From positions 1,488,001 to 1,552,000 of the forward strand of contig NZ_JAPDFT010000001.1 in assembly GCF_025949665.1 (NCBI RefSeq): a stretch of 64,000 nucleotides of DNA. The letters are read 5' to 3'. Under the pieces are notes generated by a model. It was not told the DNA's origin and did no database searches. It saw only the letters and a program-made list of their open reading frames with translations. The position numbers were made by a program, and so were the translations under genes. The DNA is from Chryseobacterium viscerum (GTDB lineage: Bacteria; Bacteroidota; Bacteroidia; Flavobacteriales; Weeksellaceae). Positions 1 to 8,753 of the stretch are shown here, one piece after another; positions within the stretch are counted from its first letter, which is position 1; each line of letters starts with the position of its first letter.

Positions 1-2
1 AT

Positions 3-161
3 CTAAAAACAAACCTCAGTACATCGAATATGAAAGCCCTGCAGATTTGTAATTATTATTCTAATCAGAAATCAGTAGAAGAGTTGGATATTCAATATCA
101 ACCCGTTGATAAAGCAATCAGAGATGCTGTTCAGTATTTTATTGAAAAATCCTATTCATAA
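3..161 (+). CDS. NAD-dependent epimerase/dehydratase, C-terminal end (partial)
   Basis: Only the last 52 codons are in the window; the gene begins upstream. The visible tail has a YYS motif followed by an EEL element and ends with a DKAIRDAVQYF helix. This is the usual C-terminal pattern of extended short-chain dehydrogenases of the epimerase/dihydroflavonol-reductase type, where the last helices close the substrate pocket. A competing reading frame stops at 52 and is shorter and less family-like. The NAD-binding and catalytic parts are not visible, so the substrate cannot be named. A strong hairpin follows directly. Confidence 0.6.
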   Translation, partial: LKTNLSTSNMKALQICNYYSNQKSVEELDIQYQPVDKAIRDAVQYFIEKSYS

Positions 162-165
162 TAAA

Positions 166-191
166 AAAACCAGCTTTTAAAGCTGGTTTTT
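166..191. terminator. Bidirectional intrinsic terminator
   Basis: A perfect palindrome (AAACCAGCTTT paired with AAAGCTGGTTT) with A-runs on the left and T-runs on the right. It lies between the end of the plus-strand epimerase gene and the end of the convergent minus-strand lectin gene, so it can serve both. Confidence 0.8.
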
Positions 192-204
192 ATCAAATTA
201 CAAA

Positions 205-1746
205 TTATCTTGTTATTTTCTGAGTTACATTTTTATTGGAAACAACGCAGGCTTTGCTGCAGTTATTGGCATTTGAAATATTAACCTGTACCAGTGCGGG
301 CAATGACCTGTATTCTTCCTTATTATAAGGAGCTTCAGTACCATTGCTACCACCGCCTTTAATATCATATTGTACCTGGGCAACTCCGGTGAATCCAATC
401 GCAGGCTTGAAAGAAAGTGCTCCGGTAGTTGGGAAGTAAGTCCATGTCCCTTGACTGTTTGTATAAACACCGCCAGTTATATTCGGAATAACAGCTCCAT
501 TGTTATCCAAAAAACGGAATGAATTAAAATCAAGGTTATTGTAGGAAAGTGTTGGCGGGTTTTGACCGTTTGCTGAAGAATAAGCCGCATCATTAAGCAA
601 GGGGTAATAAATTGACTTTACCCCCGGGCATCCTGCAAACAAATCATCTGTTACTTCAGCTGCATAAGGTCTGGTAACTCCTAAGTTTCTCAATAAATGT
701 ATATTTTTTGCTGCTCCTGTAGAAGCCGCAAATCCGATTCTGAAAGTTGAAGGAGCTGAAGTATCCAGAGTTCTTACCGTACTGTTGGATATTGTAGTTT
801 CTGTATATTTCAGAGAGGTTGGATAATAATAATTATCAATCACTGTTTCTTTTACCGTTCCGTGTTGTATTTCCAGGGTTATATTGTAACCACCAGCCGG
901 ATTGGGTACTAATGTAACATATGCTTTACGGAATCTTGCATCATTTTCATTGAGAGCAAAAGTAGTTCCCCCACTTTCAATGCTGAATTGCTGAAGAGTT
1001 GTATTTTTAATACCTATGTATTTTCCGGTTGCTGTATCCAGATAAGCAGATCTGTTATTGCTGGAAGGTAATGCATTAGTAGCTGTACTGTAAAGCAATG
1101 GATAACCATTGTATCCTGCAGGTTCAGCTGAAGAAAGGTATTGGTTTCCACGTTTACCTCTTAAAGAAACATTGCTTCGCCCATCGGCTAATCCTACGCC
1201 AAAAATTCCATTTCTGACTCTTTCACCCTGGTTAAAGCTGGTTTTAAAATTTCCGTATTCATCCAGACCAATTCCAAGATAAGCTCCTCTAAGTCCTTCT
1301 GTAGACTCACCTCCACGTACAAAGCTATAGCCTAATCCTCCACCAAAATATCCGAGATTAAGCTGTTCCTTAGGGATTGATCCGTCAACTAAGAATATAG
1401 AAATACCATCTCCTCCGTTGGTATTTCCACCATAAATGGCAAATTCAAACTCGAATTTAATTCCCTGGTCACTTTTGAATACTTTATCAGCAAGTATCAC
1501 TCCTCCCGAAATATTATTTACACTTCGGGTAAGCCGTAATCCATCTGTAGTAAAAGTGGCGTCATTCTGGACTCCACTGGTTGCTACTTTATAGGCTTCC
1601 TGAGGCTGTAATCCCTGTGTGAAGTTTACAAAATAAGGATAGCCGGTTCCCTGTTCATTCTGTGCTTTACTATTCTGAGAGAAAATGCATAATAAAAAAA
1701 TAAACAAAAGCCTTTTGTATTGTAAAACTGAGGTATTTTTTATCAT
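205..1746 (-). CDS. Secreted L-type lectin-like protein
   Basis: A 513-residue exported protein. The first 28 residues form a signal peptide ending in KAQ. Residues about 35 to 360 look like a legume/L-type lectin-like jelly roll: they carry GGDGISIFLVDG and, further on, GAYLGIGLDEYGNF, two hallmarks of bacterial members of that fold. The segment from about 375 on has a GTWTY...TGALSF.P..GFTG pattern like CshA-type fibril repeats, followed by a short Cys-containing tail. This suggests a carbohydrate-binding surface or secreted adhesin. No clear type IX sorting tail is seen. It lies 7 bases after the 1754-2326 gene, so the two probably form one transcript. Ligand unknown. Confidence 0.7.
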   Translation of the reverse strand: MIKNTSVLQYKRLLFIFLLCIFSQNSKAQNEQGTGYPYFVNFTQGLQPQEAYKVATSGVQNDATFTTDGLRLTRSVNNISGGVILADKVFKSDQGIKFEFEFAIYGGNTNGGDGISIFLVDGSIPKEQLNLGYFGGGLGYSFVRGGESTEGLRGAYLGIGLDEYGNFKTSFNQGERVRNGIFGVGLADGRSNVSLRGKRGNQYLSSAEPAGYNGYPLLYSTATNALPSSNNRSAYLDTATGKYIGIKNTTLQQFSIESGGTTFALNENDARFRKAYVTLVPNPAGGYNITLEIQHGTVKETVIDNYYYPTSLKYTETTISNSTVRTLDTSAPSTFRIGFAASTGAAKNIHLLRNLGVTRPYAAEVTDDLFAGCPGVKSIYYPLLNDAAYSSANGQNPPTLSYNNLDFNSFRFLDNNGAVIPNITGGVYTNSQGTWTYFPTTGALSFKPAIGFTGVAQVQYDIKGGGSNGTEAPYNKEEYRSLPALVQVNISNANNCSKACVVSNKNVTQKITR

Positions 1747-1753
1747 CGCTCAG

Positions 1754-2326
1754 TTATTTAACAACAAAAACAATATTAATAAAAGAACAGTCTGTGGCTG
1801 CAGCTTTTACATCATATGTCATTACGCCATCATCAGAAATAGAAATATTACTGAATACATTAGGGTCAGCATCAGTCACATAATAGTAAAGATCTTTGCT
1901 TGACGGGAAAAAAGGAATCGCGGCTGGAGCGCTGGTACTTTTCGCTTTTGGAGAACCAAACTGAGTTTTATAGAGTGTATATAAATCTTTGGTTCGGCCG
2001 TTGGCATTGGTGGAAGTGTCAAAAGAAACACTCGGCATATAAAACATTTTTACTGCATTACTACTGATACAAAGCCAATCTGGTTTGGTAGGTGTTCCAA
2101 TATTCTGGCTTAAACATTTCTTATCAGTATCATAAATAAGAAGTGAGTTGGCAGGATTGGAAATAGCATCTCTTTTTGCAGTAGTTAGTCTTGGTATCAG
2201 CATTCCTTTGTTTTGACTGTAAACATCCAGGATGGCGCTTTCGTCTGGCATTGATGTATTAATCCCTATCTGCGCATAAAAAGAAGAACTTACTAAAACG
2301 ATTGGTAGAAATAATTTTTTAATCAT
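1754..2326 (-). CDS. Secreted hypothetical protein with GINT/LDV N-terminal motif
   Basis: A 190-residue protein with a signal peptide cut after YAQ. The mature N-terminus (IGINT..P...AILDV, then KGML.PRLT, then IYDT) is a pattern I recognise from many secreted Flavobacteriia proteins, often found with fibre or adhesin components. The C-terminal half is not recognised. It is the first gene of a two-gene unit with the lectin-like gene just downstream, which suggests a shared cell-surface job. Function unknown. Confidence 0.65.
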   Translation of the reverse strand: MIKKLFLPIVLVSSSFYAQIGINTSMPDESAILDVYSQNKGMLIPRLTTAKRDAISNPANSLLIYDTDKKCLSQNIGTPTKPDWLCISSNAVKMFYMPSVSFDTSTNANGRTKDLYTLYKTQFGSPKAKSTSAPAAIPFFPSSKDLYYYVTDADPNVFSNISISDDGVMTYDVKAAATDCSFINIVFVVK

Positions 2327-2869
2327 GATGTTTCTAATAATTTTTAATCTGTGTATTGTATGTTTTTTTGTGTTGTGTTTTATGAAAATACTTTTCTGCC
2401 TGCTTAATTTATATTGGAAATAATACCCCTACAATTTATTCAAACAATGAATTATACTAATAGAATAGTATGAGGAGACTATAGGTTCCAACATAACAGA
2501 TACAACAAGCATGTGTCATAGAGACCATCTATGCTTTATCTGAAAGAGCAAAAAAGAGAATTGAGTTTAAGTAGCCTTATTTATAATAAGCTTTTAGAAT
2601 AGTAATAATCATAATCCTTTGTGTTTTTGCAAATATACGAATAATCTACTTATTATGTGTGTTTTATGAGATTAATTTTAATTTAACTTTATTTATTGGT
2701 TAAATCAATGCTTGTTGAATTATTTTATTTGCGAATATGGTAATATAAACAGATTATTTTTAACATTCAATCACTGTATTTTTTTTTAACATGCTGTTTT
2801 GTAAAAAAACATTCATGTTAAAAATACACTAAGCGATATGTTTTTGGACGTAATTATCTGAAAAAGAAT
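2327..2869. other. Long AT-rich intergenic region
   Basis: About 540 bases with no convincing gene on either strand and no tRNA-like fold. It holds the upstream region of the 1754-2326 gene and the 3' end of the DUF4180 gene. One minus-strand TATATTTG box (2637 down to 2630) fits the Bacteroidota -7 element, but no TTG is seen at the expected distance and it is about 300 bases from the start codon, so I call no promoter. Confidence 0.5.
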
Positions 2870-3229
2870 TTATTTTGATAAATTGTTTAACGCATTTTCA
2901 AGCGATTTCAGAAAATTTACGTGTTTTGTTTTGTTACTTTCAAAAATGAAATCCTTCAGGCTCTTACTTTCATATTTGTCGAAATCTCCTACAATAGCCA
3001 GTGCAATACGATAGTTTGAGAATTTTTGAAGAATTTCACCTGCTATTTTTGTTTTTAAATCGAAGAATTCAGGAGTGATGTTTTTTTCATAAAGGATGAC
3101 TTTATCAAAACCTTGATAATAAACATTTCCCATGAGATCCAGTCCGTCTTGCGCAGATTGGATAATAATATCATCAGCAATAACTTCTGCAATTTTTATC
3201 GTATTAATTTCGTGAGATTGAATAGTCAT
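2870..3229 (-). CDS. DUF4180 domain protein
   Basis: A 119-residue soluble protein that fits the DUF4180 family along its whole length. Recognisable blocks are the LDLMGNVYYQGFDKVILYE segment, FFDLKT.IAGEILQKF.NYR, and LAIVGDFDKYESKSLKDFI.ESN. The family has no agreed function that I know; its alternating strand/helix pattern suggests a STAS-like fold, which is inference. It lies 5 bases after the serine hydrolase gene and is the last gene of a tightly packed minus-strand run. Confidence 0.8.
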   Translation of the reverse strand: MTIQSHEINTIKIAEVIADDIIIQSAQDGLDLMGNVYYQGFDKVILYEKNITPEFFDLKTKIAGEILQKFSNYRIALAIVGDFDKYESKSLKDFIFESNKTKHVNFLKSLENALNNLSK

Positions 3230-3234
3230 TTTCT

Positions 3235-4257
3235 TTATTGAATTGTTTTTTTGATGTCATTTAAAAAGTTACCCAAAGGAAATGCTTCTCCCTGATTGGT
3301 AAGTGCTATAACACAGCTGTTATGCTTCAGATCTCTCCAGAATAAAGCTTTGAAGCCATTCAGCCCCCCTGTATGCATTGCAGTTTTTCCACCCTTTTCA
3401 TTTTCTGTAAACCAGGCAAATCCGTAGTTTGAAATCTGGCCGCCGGATAGTGCTGCAGGAGTATACATAAGTGCAGTATTTTCTTTACTGATCAGGGTAT
3501 AATTCCGTAAGGCCTGATCAAATTTATACAGATCTCCGGGAGTAGAATAGATTCCGCCGTCCCCCGTTGTTAAGATTGAATAATCATCAGGTTTCTTCTG
3601 TTCATTATACCCTAATGCTTTATTTTGAATAGTTGTAGAAGATTCATATACATAAGTATGGGGCATCTTCAAAGGGGTGATAATCTGTTCATTGATCAAA
3701 GCACCATAAGATTTTCTAGAAACCTTTTCAATAATCTGAGAAAGAATGATATATCCGCTGTTGCTGTATTTAAATCTGCTGTCTGGCTCGAAATCAAGAT
3801 TTTTAAGACTAAACAGCCAGTCAATCACTTCCTGATTAGTCAATCCTTTTTTCGAAAATAAATTCTCATAGTCTCTGATTCCCGATGTATGATGCAAAAG
3901 CTGTCTGATAGTGATTTTTTTAGCATATTCAGGAAGTTCAATGAACTGAGAAGCCTTATCATCTAGCCTCAGCAGACCTTTTTGCTCTAAAATCATAATA
4001 GCTGCAGCAGTAAAAGATTTGCTGAGAGAAGCAATATAAAAAGAGGTGTCTTTATCAGATTGGAGCCCTTTTTCAATATTACGGAATCCCAGAGCTGTAT
4101 CACATACAACCCGGCCGTTTTTTACGATCAGAACGGAACCGTTGAATTCTCCTTTCTTATAATACTCACTCACAACATCCTCAGGATGCCGTTTGCAGGA
4201 GGTTAGTTGCAGAATCAGAAAAATACCGATAAAGGCATTCCATATCAAAGTTTTCAT
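3235..4257 (-). CDS. Serine hydrolase, beta-lactamase/class C PBP-like lipoprotein
   Basis: A 340-residue protein with a lipoprotein signal (LTSC near residues 18-21, so acylated at Cys). It has the three active-site motifs of the serine beta-lactamase-like family (PF00144): SLSK with Ser77 and Lys80, YSN at 164-166, and HTG at 295-297. The HTG in place of KTG is common in esterase and D-aminopeptidase-like members. It probably sits on the periplasmic face of a membrane; substrate unknown. It follows prmC by 27 bases and precedes DUF4180 by 5. Confidence 0.8.
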   Translation of the reverse strand: MKTLIWNAFIGIFLILQLTSCKRHPEDVVSEYYKKGEFNGSVLIVKNGRVVCDTALGFRNIEKGLQSDKDTSFYIASLSKSFTAAAIMILEQKGLLRLDDKASQFIELPEYAKKITIRQLLHHTSGIRDYENLFSKKGLTNQEVIDWLFSLKNLDFEPDSRFKYSNSGYIILSQIIEKVSRKSYGALINEQIITPLKMPHTYVYESSTTIQNKALGYNEQKKPDDYSILTTGDGGIYSTPGDLYKFDQALRNYTLISKENTALMYTPAALSGGQISNYGFAWFTENEKGGKTAMHTGGLNGFKALFWRDLKHNSCVIALTNQGEAFPLGNFLNDIKKTIQ

Positions 4258-4284
4258 AGGTTAGGGGTCTGGAAGCAAAATTAC

Positions 4285-5133
4285 TTATTTCCTTCCATAA
4301 ATAAACCGGTCATTTTCAGATAAATCCTTCAATAATTGAGCGTTAGAAAAATATTGATACAGTTCCAGGGTTTCCGGGCCTAATTTCTGATTGATTTCTA
4401 AGAACAAAAGTCCATTTTCATTCAGGTACCTTTTAGCATCTTCTGCTATTTTTTTGTAAAAGATCAATGCATCGGCAGTAGGAGAGAAAAGGGCCATTTT
4501 AGGCTCAAATTCTTTCACAGAGTCTGCAATTTCAATCTCTTCCTCAATGCCTATATACGGAGGATTTGAAATAATGATATCATAGCTTTCCATCAGCTCA
4601 GAATTGAGATAATCAGCATGAATGAAGTGTATTTCCAGCTGATGATAATCTGCATTTCTTTGGGCGGTCTTCAATGCTTTTTCAGAAAAATCTACTGATG
4701 AGACTTCAGCTCCAGGAAAATATTTCTTTAAAACCAAAGGAATCACGCCACTTCCTGTTCCGATATCCAGAATTTTTAAACCTTGAACCTTAAACTTTAA
4801 ACTTTGAATCTCTCTGATGGCAATCTCAAGCAGCTCTTCCGTTTCAGGGCGGGGAATCAGTACATTTTCATCTACAAAGAACTTCATGCCATAAAATTCA
4901 GTTTCACCAAGAATCTGCTGATAAGGTCTTCCGGTTTTGAGTTCTGAAATCAGGTGGCCAAGTTTTTCTTCATCATCTGTCAGAAGTTCCTGTTCAGAAA
5001 ATCTTCTTTGCTGAAAATGATCGAAACCTACTATCTGATGGATGAATAGAGAAGATAAAAAGACACTTTCCGATTCAGTATAAAGACCGGAAAGTTCTGT
5101 TTTGAAATATTTTTTAAATGCTGAAATTGTCAT
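4285..5133 (-). CDS. prmC: Peptide chain release factor N5-glutamine methyltransferase
   Basis: A 282-residue SAM-dependent methyltransferase that modifies the glutamine of the GGQ loop in peptide release factors. The N-terminal helical domain (about 1-85) contains the GRPYQQILGETEFYG block typical of PrmC. The catalytic domain has the SAM motif DIGTGSGVIPL and the family signature NPPY (Asn190-Tyr193), which binds the glutamine side chain. Length is normal. Its start codon directly abuts the stop of yaaA, implying translational coupling in the same operon. Confidence 0.93.
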   Translation of the reverse strand: MTISAFKKYFKTELSGLYTESESVFLSSLFIHQIVGFDHFQQRRFSEQELLTDDEEKLGHLISELKTGRPYQQILGETEFYGMKFFVDENVLIPRPETEELLEIAIREIQSLKFKVQGLKILDIGTGSGVIPLVLKKYFPGAEVSSVDFSEKALKTAQRNADYHQLEIHFIHADYLNSELMESYDIIISNPPYIGIEEEIEIADSVKEFEPKMALFSPTADALIFYKKIAEDAKRYLNENGLLFLEINQKLGPETLELYQYFSNAQLLKDLSENDRFIYGRK

Positions 5134-5892
5134 TTATCTTGTAAAAACCAGTTTAGTATCCGTAGACTTTTCTTCATCAATTCTGTAACCTTCATAGTTG
5201 AACGCTTTTACATCTTCAAGTGTCTTGGCGTTAGTCTCAGCGCAGAATCTTACCACAAGACCTCTTGCATGCTTGGTGTACACAACAATAGTTTTCAGTT
5301 TTCCGTCTTTTAATTCATAAAAATCAAAATCGATCACTTTATGGTTCAGTTTTTTTCTATCGATTACTTTCCCGTATTCATTGCTGGCAAGATGAAGAAG
5401 TATTTCTCCTTTTTTCATTTCAGAATTCAATTGTTCTGTAATCTTTTCTCTCCAGAAGCTATACAGATTTTTGTATTGTTCAAACTCAAAAGGACGCCCC
5501 ATTTCCAGTCTGTAAAGCATTACTTTATCAGATGGTTTCAGCAGGCCGTAAAGTCCGGAAAGCATTCTGTAGTTTTTCTGCAGGTAGTCTACAGCATTTT
5601 TATCCAGAGTTTTGGCATCCAGTCCTCTATACACTTCTCCTGTAAAAGCAAACATGGCCGGAGCAGATTCCTTTGCAGTAGGTTTGGATTTCCATTTTTG
5701 ATTTCTTTCCCAGTTTTCATCAGCCAGTTTGGGTGATATTTCCATCAGTTCGGAAAGATATTTTGGAGATTTTTCTTTTAAATAAGACTGTATAAATGCT
5801 GCTTCTTCAATGAATCTGGGAGTAGAAGATTTCAAAAGGTCTGTTGAGTTTTCCACGTTCATTAATTTTGCAGGAGATGTTATAATTTTCAT
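5134..5892 (-). CDS. yaaA: Peroxide stress protein YaaA (DUF328)
   Basis: A 252-residue protein matching YaaA from the opening MKIITSPAKLMN to the end. Visible family blocks are AFTGEVYRGLDA, LSGLYGLLKPSD, YRLEMG and a C-terminal KHARGLVVRF. In E. coli, YaaA lowers intracellular free iron during hydrogen peroxide stress and binds DNA; here this is by family only. It lies 4 bases downstream of a CPBP protease gene and its stop touches the prmC start. Confidence 0.92.
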   Translation of the reverse strand: MKIITSPAKLMNVENSTDLLKSSTPRFIEEAAFIQSYLKEKSPKYLSELMEISPKLADENWERNQKWKSKPTAKESAPAMFAFTGEVYRGLDAKTLDKNAVDYLQKNYRMLSGLYGLLKPSDKVMLYRLEMGRPFEFEQYKNLYSFWREKITEQLNSEMKKGEILLHLASNEYGKVIDRKKLNHKVIDFDFYELKDGKLKTIVVYTKHARGLVVRFCAETNAKTLEDVKAFNYEGYRIDEEKSTDTKLVFTR

Positions 5893-5896
5893 AATG

Positions 5897-6598
5897 TTAA
5901 AATACAGATAAATGTTTAATATTCATAAAGTTCAGAGCCATCAGAGAAATAAAATCAATCATAAAATGGCAGATGATCAGAATTTTAATATTTGAATAGC
6001 GTTTATAAAACAGGGCAAAAACAATTCCAATAAAGAAAGGTCCGAGAACCTGGCCTATAGTACCGTATGTGCTGTGCAGAATTCCAAATAAAACGGCTGA
6101 AATAATAATTCCTGCAGCTGGATTATTATAGATTTTTTCAATCCTGGGCTGTATATAACCGCGCATCAGGAACTCTTCTACAATAGCAGCTGTAAGGCAC
6201 ATGAAAATAATTAAAAAATAATTATTTTTAAAAATAGGTACAAGGTTAAGAAGTTTATCACTTATTTTTTCAGGGATAAAAAAAAGGATTATTGCATTCA
6301 GAATTGTTCCACCAATCATGCAGATAAAATATAAGCTCAAAACAGCCTTACTATAAAACAGGATAGAATACGGAGTTTCTTTTTTTAGTAAAAATGAACC
6401 TTTTTCAACTAATATATTGTACAGAAATATAATGATCAAAACGATCCAGATCACAATCCTACTGAGAAAAAAGCTGTCTGCAGTAATTCCTCTTATTCCT
6501 GTAATCAGAGTGATAACCGGGAAAGAATAAAGCATTGCTGCAACCAAAAGCACGAAAGTGAGTAAAATTCCTATAGAATATTTCCCATTAATTCCCAT
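5897..6598 (-). CDS. CPBP-family intramembrane metalloprotease
   Basis: A 233-residue integral membrane protein with about six hydrophobic segments. The CPBP (CAAX protease and bacteriocin-processing, PF02517) motifs are present: EEFLMRG with the Glu-Glu pair and Arg, then FGILHS with the metal-binding His, then the third motif around CHFMIDF. These proteins cleave or sort membrane peptides, and some give self-immunity to bacteriocins. It sits between the YciO-like gene (39 bases upstream) and yaaA (4 bases downstream). Substrate unknown. Confidence 0.85.
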   Translation of the reverse strand: MGINGKYSIGILLTFVLLVAAMLYSFPVITLITGIRGITADSFFLSRIVIWIVLIIIFLYNILVEKGSFLLKKETPYSILFYSKAVLSLYFICMIGGTILNAIILFFIPEKISDKLLNLVPIFKNNYFLIIFMCLTAAIVEEFLMRGYIQPRIEKIYNNPAAGIIISAVLFGILHSTYGTIGQVLGPFFIGIVFALFYKRYSNIKILIICHFMIDFISLMALNFMNIKHLSVF

Positions 6599-6637
6599 AA
6601 CCCAAATAACCGTAAACCTTGAACTTTATATTTTGAA

Positions 6638-7249
6638 TTAAATAATTCCTTTTCCCTGACGGATAATCTCCGGTTCTCCGGAAGTAAGGTCTACAATAGT
6701 GGATGCCACATTATCTCCATATCCAGAATCAATCACAATATCTACCAGATGGTCATATTTCTCTGCGATCAGCTCCGGATCGGTAGAATATTCAATGATT
6801 TCATCATCATCTTTAATGGAAGTGGAAGCAATAGGGTGTCCTAATTTTTCAACGATCAGCTGCGGAATCGGGTGATCCGGAACACGGATACCAATTGTTT
6901 TATGACCTTTATAAGCCAAAGGCAAACTTTTGTTCGCTTCAAGGATAAAAGTAAATGGTCCGGGAAGATGACTTTTCAGAAATCTGAAAACTGAGGTGTC
7001 AATAGGTCTTGTAAAGTCGGAAAGATGGCTGAGATCATTACAGATAATCGAGAATTTTGACTTCTCAAGCTTCATTTTTTTGAGCTGAGCCAGTTTTTCC
7101 ATGGCTTTTATATCAAAAATATTACAGCCTAAAGCATATATCGTATCAGAAGGATAGATAATCAGCCCGCCATTATTTAATGTTTTAATAACCTCATTCA
7201 CAAGATTTTCCTGTGGGTTGTCTGGATAAATTTTTAATATTTTTGCCAT
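6638..7249 (-). CDS. L-threonylcarbamoyladenylate synthase-type protein (Sua5/YciO/YrdC)
   Basis: A 203-residue YrdC-fold protein. It shows the N-terminal GGLIIYPSDTIYALGCN block, the KxxS-type KSKFSIIC segment, LPGPFTFIL and IGIRVPDHP, and ends in SGEPEIIRQGKG. Members make the threonylcarbamoyl-AMP used for the t6A base of tRNA. The short C-terminus resembles YciO more than full-length Sua5, so the exact activity is less certain than the fold. A longer reading frame starts at 7264 but runs through the -7 promoter box, so I choose the Met at 7249. It heads the six-gene operon. Confidence 0.85.
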   Translation of the reverse strand: MAKILKIYPDNPQENLVNEVIKTLNNGGLIIYPSDTIYALGCNIFDIKAMEKLAQLKKMKLEKSKFSIICNDLSHLSDFTRPIDTSVFRFLKSHLPGPFTFILEANKSLPLAYKGHKTIGIRVPDHPIPQLIVEKLGHPIASTSIKDDDEIIEYSTDPELIAEKYDHLVDIVIDSGYGDNVASTIVDLTSGEPEIIRQGKGII

Positions 7250-7253
7250 AAAA

Positions 7254-7261
7254 CAAAGATA
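7254..7261 (-). promoter_or_regulatory. -7 promoter box (TATCTTTG), nearly leaderless
   Basis: On the minus strand TATCTTTG fits the Bacteroidota -7 consensus TAnnTTTG. Only four bases separate it from the ATG at 7249, so transcription would begin at or next to the start codon. No TTG -33 element is visible at the usual distance. Confidence 0.55.
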
Positions 7262-7331
7262 CAAATAATAAAATAGTTTTCATAAAAGTCCTTTATTTAA
7301 AAGAAAAATTAGGATTTGTGAAAAATATTCG

Positions 7332-7339
7332 TACCTTTG
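7332..7339 (+). promoter_or_regulatory. -7 promoter box of the tRNA pair (TACCTTTG)
   Basis: TACCTTTG matches TAnnTTTG and ends 11 bases before the first tRNA. A TTTG lies at 7315-7318, but the 13-base spacing is shorter than the usual 17-23. Confidence 0.65.
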
Positions 7340-7350
7340 CAATCCAATAT

Positions 7351-7423
<73 letters not shown>

Positions 7424-7461
7424 CTAAGTAAGTGTTTTCGGTAAACACTCTAAAAATACAC

Positions 7462-7534
<73 letters not shown>

Positions 7535-7542
7535 CTAAACGA

Positions 7543-7571
7543 GAGAAGCAATACTATTGCTTCTCTTTTTT
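7543..7571 (+). terminator. Intrinsic terminator of the tRNA pair
   Basis: An 11-bp perfect stem (GAGAAGCAATA with TATTGCTTCTC, one-base centre) followed by a six-T run, starting nine bases after the second tRNA. Confidence 0.85.
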
Positions 7572-7616
7572 ATTTTCACTGACTGCAGACAAAGTATAGT
7601 TCGCAAGAAATTTGAA

Positions 7617-7871
7617 TTACCTTGACATCAATATTCCCTCCTTCCATTTTTTATATGCTTCTTTCATACAATGTCCACAGGGGCGGTAATTGTTTTGTAA
7701 TGCCTCTTTTTCATCCTTAAAGAAAATTCTGTTTTCTAGTTTCATTCTTTTTCCTGAACTACAACCAAGCAATCCATAAATCTTCAGTTTCATATTTCCC
7801 CCGAAACGAATGTCTCTGTTATGGATTTTGCTTCTAAGGTTTTCAGTTGATATCTGAGAATGCTGAATCAT
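7617..7871 (-). CDS. Ada-type metal-binding domain protein
   Basis: An 84-residue protein made almost entirely of an Ada-like zinc domain. It has FGGN..LKIYG.L.CSSGKRM, then FF..E.EA, then YRPCGHCM, so the Cys pairs of the zinc-thiolate centre are in place. In Ada the equivalent domain takes methyl groups from DNA phosphotriesters and activates transcription; here there is no helix-turn-helix or alkyltransferase part. A TTG-started longer frame reaches 7904, but the ATG at 7871 gives the familiar MIQHS start. It lies 29 bases after the oxygenase gene and is probably co-transcribed. Confidence 0.8.
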   Translation of the reverse strand: MIQHSQISTENLRSKIHNRDIRFGGNMKLKIYGLLGCSSGKRMKLENRIFFKDEKEALQNNYRPCGHCMKEAYKKWKEGILMSR

Positions 7872-7900
7872 GATGTATATGTTTGAGTAAAATTTAATAA

Positions 7901-8614
7901 TCAATTGGTTGCATCATGGAAAATAATTCCCAAAGCATATCGGTTTCCTGTCTGAACTTCACTTATTCCATGCTTCATATTGACTCTGTAGTATCCTTTG
8001 GTTCCTTTTTCGGGCTTAAATTGAGTAGTGAAAATGAGTACATCTCCTTTTTTAGGTTTTAAAACAATAGCTTTTGACTGTGCCCTCGGGATTTGCTGAG
8101 TGAGTACAAACTCTCCACCTGTAAAGTCTTTGTCAGGTTCGCTGAGCATTAATACGATTTGGATAGGAAAATACATATCACCATATAAATCCTGGTGTAA
8201 AGTATTAAAACCGCCTTCTTTATATTTCAAAATTAAAACAGTAGCTTTTTGCTGGCCATTAGTATGACATTGTTGTAAAAATTCCTGATGATCTAAGGGA
8301 AATTGAGTGTCAATATGTAGGGCTTTAAACCAGGAGTTGGCAATAGGAGCCAGATATGGATAAATACCTGTTCGTATGGTCTGAATAATTTCATGCAGCG
8401 GATAATCAAAATATTTATATTCACCAAGGCCAAAACGATGTCTGGCCATGATAACCGTTTTTCGGTAAAGAGCGGAATTGTCATAGTTTGATTTTAATAT
8501 TTCGCATTCGTCCTCTGATAGCAGATTAGAAATTACTGCATATCCGTTTTCATGCATTGTTTCCGTAAGGTGCTGCCAATCTGAATTTTTGATTTTATGG
8601 ATGATGTCTGTCAT
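7901..8614 (-). CDS. 2OG-Fe(II) oxygenase, Oxygenase-NA (DUF2086) type
   Basis: A 237-residue protein with a jelly-roll oxygenase core. The iron ligands can be read as HQD (in LHQDLYGD) and a distal His in MKHGISEV, and the 2-oxoglutarate Arg in GNRYALGIIFHDA. The blocks FTGGEFVL, PRAQSKA and KKGDVLIF are those I associate with the Oxygenase-NA family (PF09859), which has been proposed to act on alkylated nucleic acid bases. The Ada-like zinc protein gene directly downstream supports a role in alkylation damage, but the substrate is unproven. Confidence 0.78.
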   Translation of the reverse strand: MTDIIHKIKNSDWQHLTETMHENGYAVISNLLSEDECEILKSNYDNSALYRKTVIMARHRFGLGEYKYFDYPLHEIIQTIRTGIYPYLAPIANSWFKALHIDTQFPLDHQEFLQQCHTNGQQKATVLILKYKEGGFNTLHQDLYGDMYFPIQIVLMLSEPDKDFTGGEFVLTQQIPRAQSKAIVLKPKKGDVLIFTTQFKPEKGTKGYYRVNMKHGISEVQTGNRYALGIIFHDATN

Positions 8615-8753
8615 TGGTTTTATTTTATACTACAAAAATCCGAAGTTGTTCAGAATAAGAAAATCCGAAACATGCGGTATTATCTTCAGAATGAATCTTC
8701 TGGACTATTAGTATAATATTAATCTGGATTATGTGACTGGTCCTGTTTAAGGC

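Noticed and set aside
1685..1903. 72-residue plus-strand frame
   Set aside because: It spans the border of two secreted-protein genes on the other strand and has no family features.
2630..2637. Promoter of the 1754-2326 gene
   Set aside because: TATATTTG fits the -7 box but has no TTG at the right distance and lies about 300 bases from the start.
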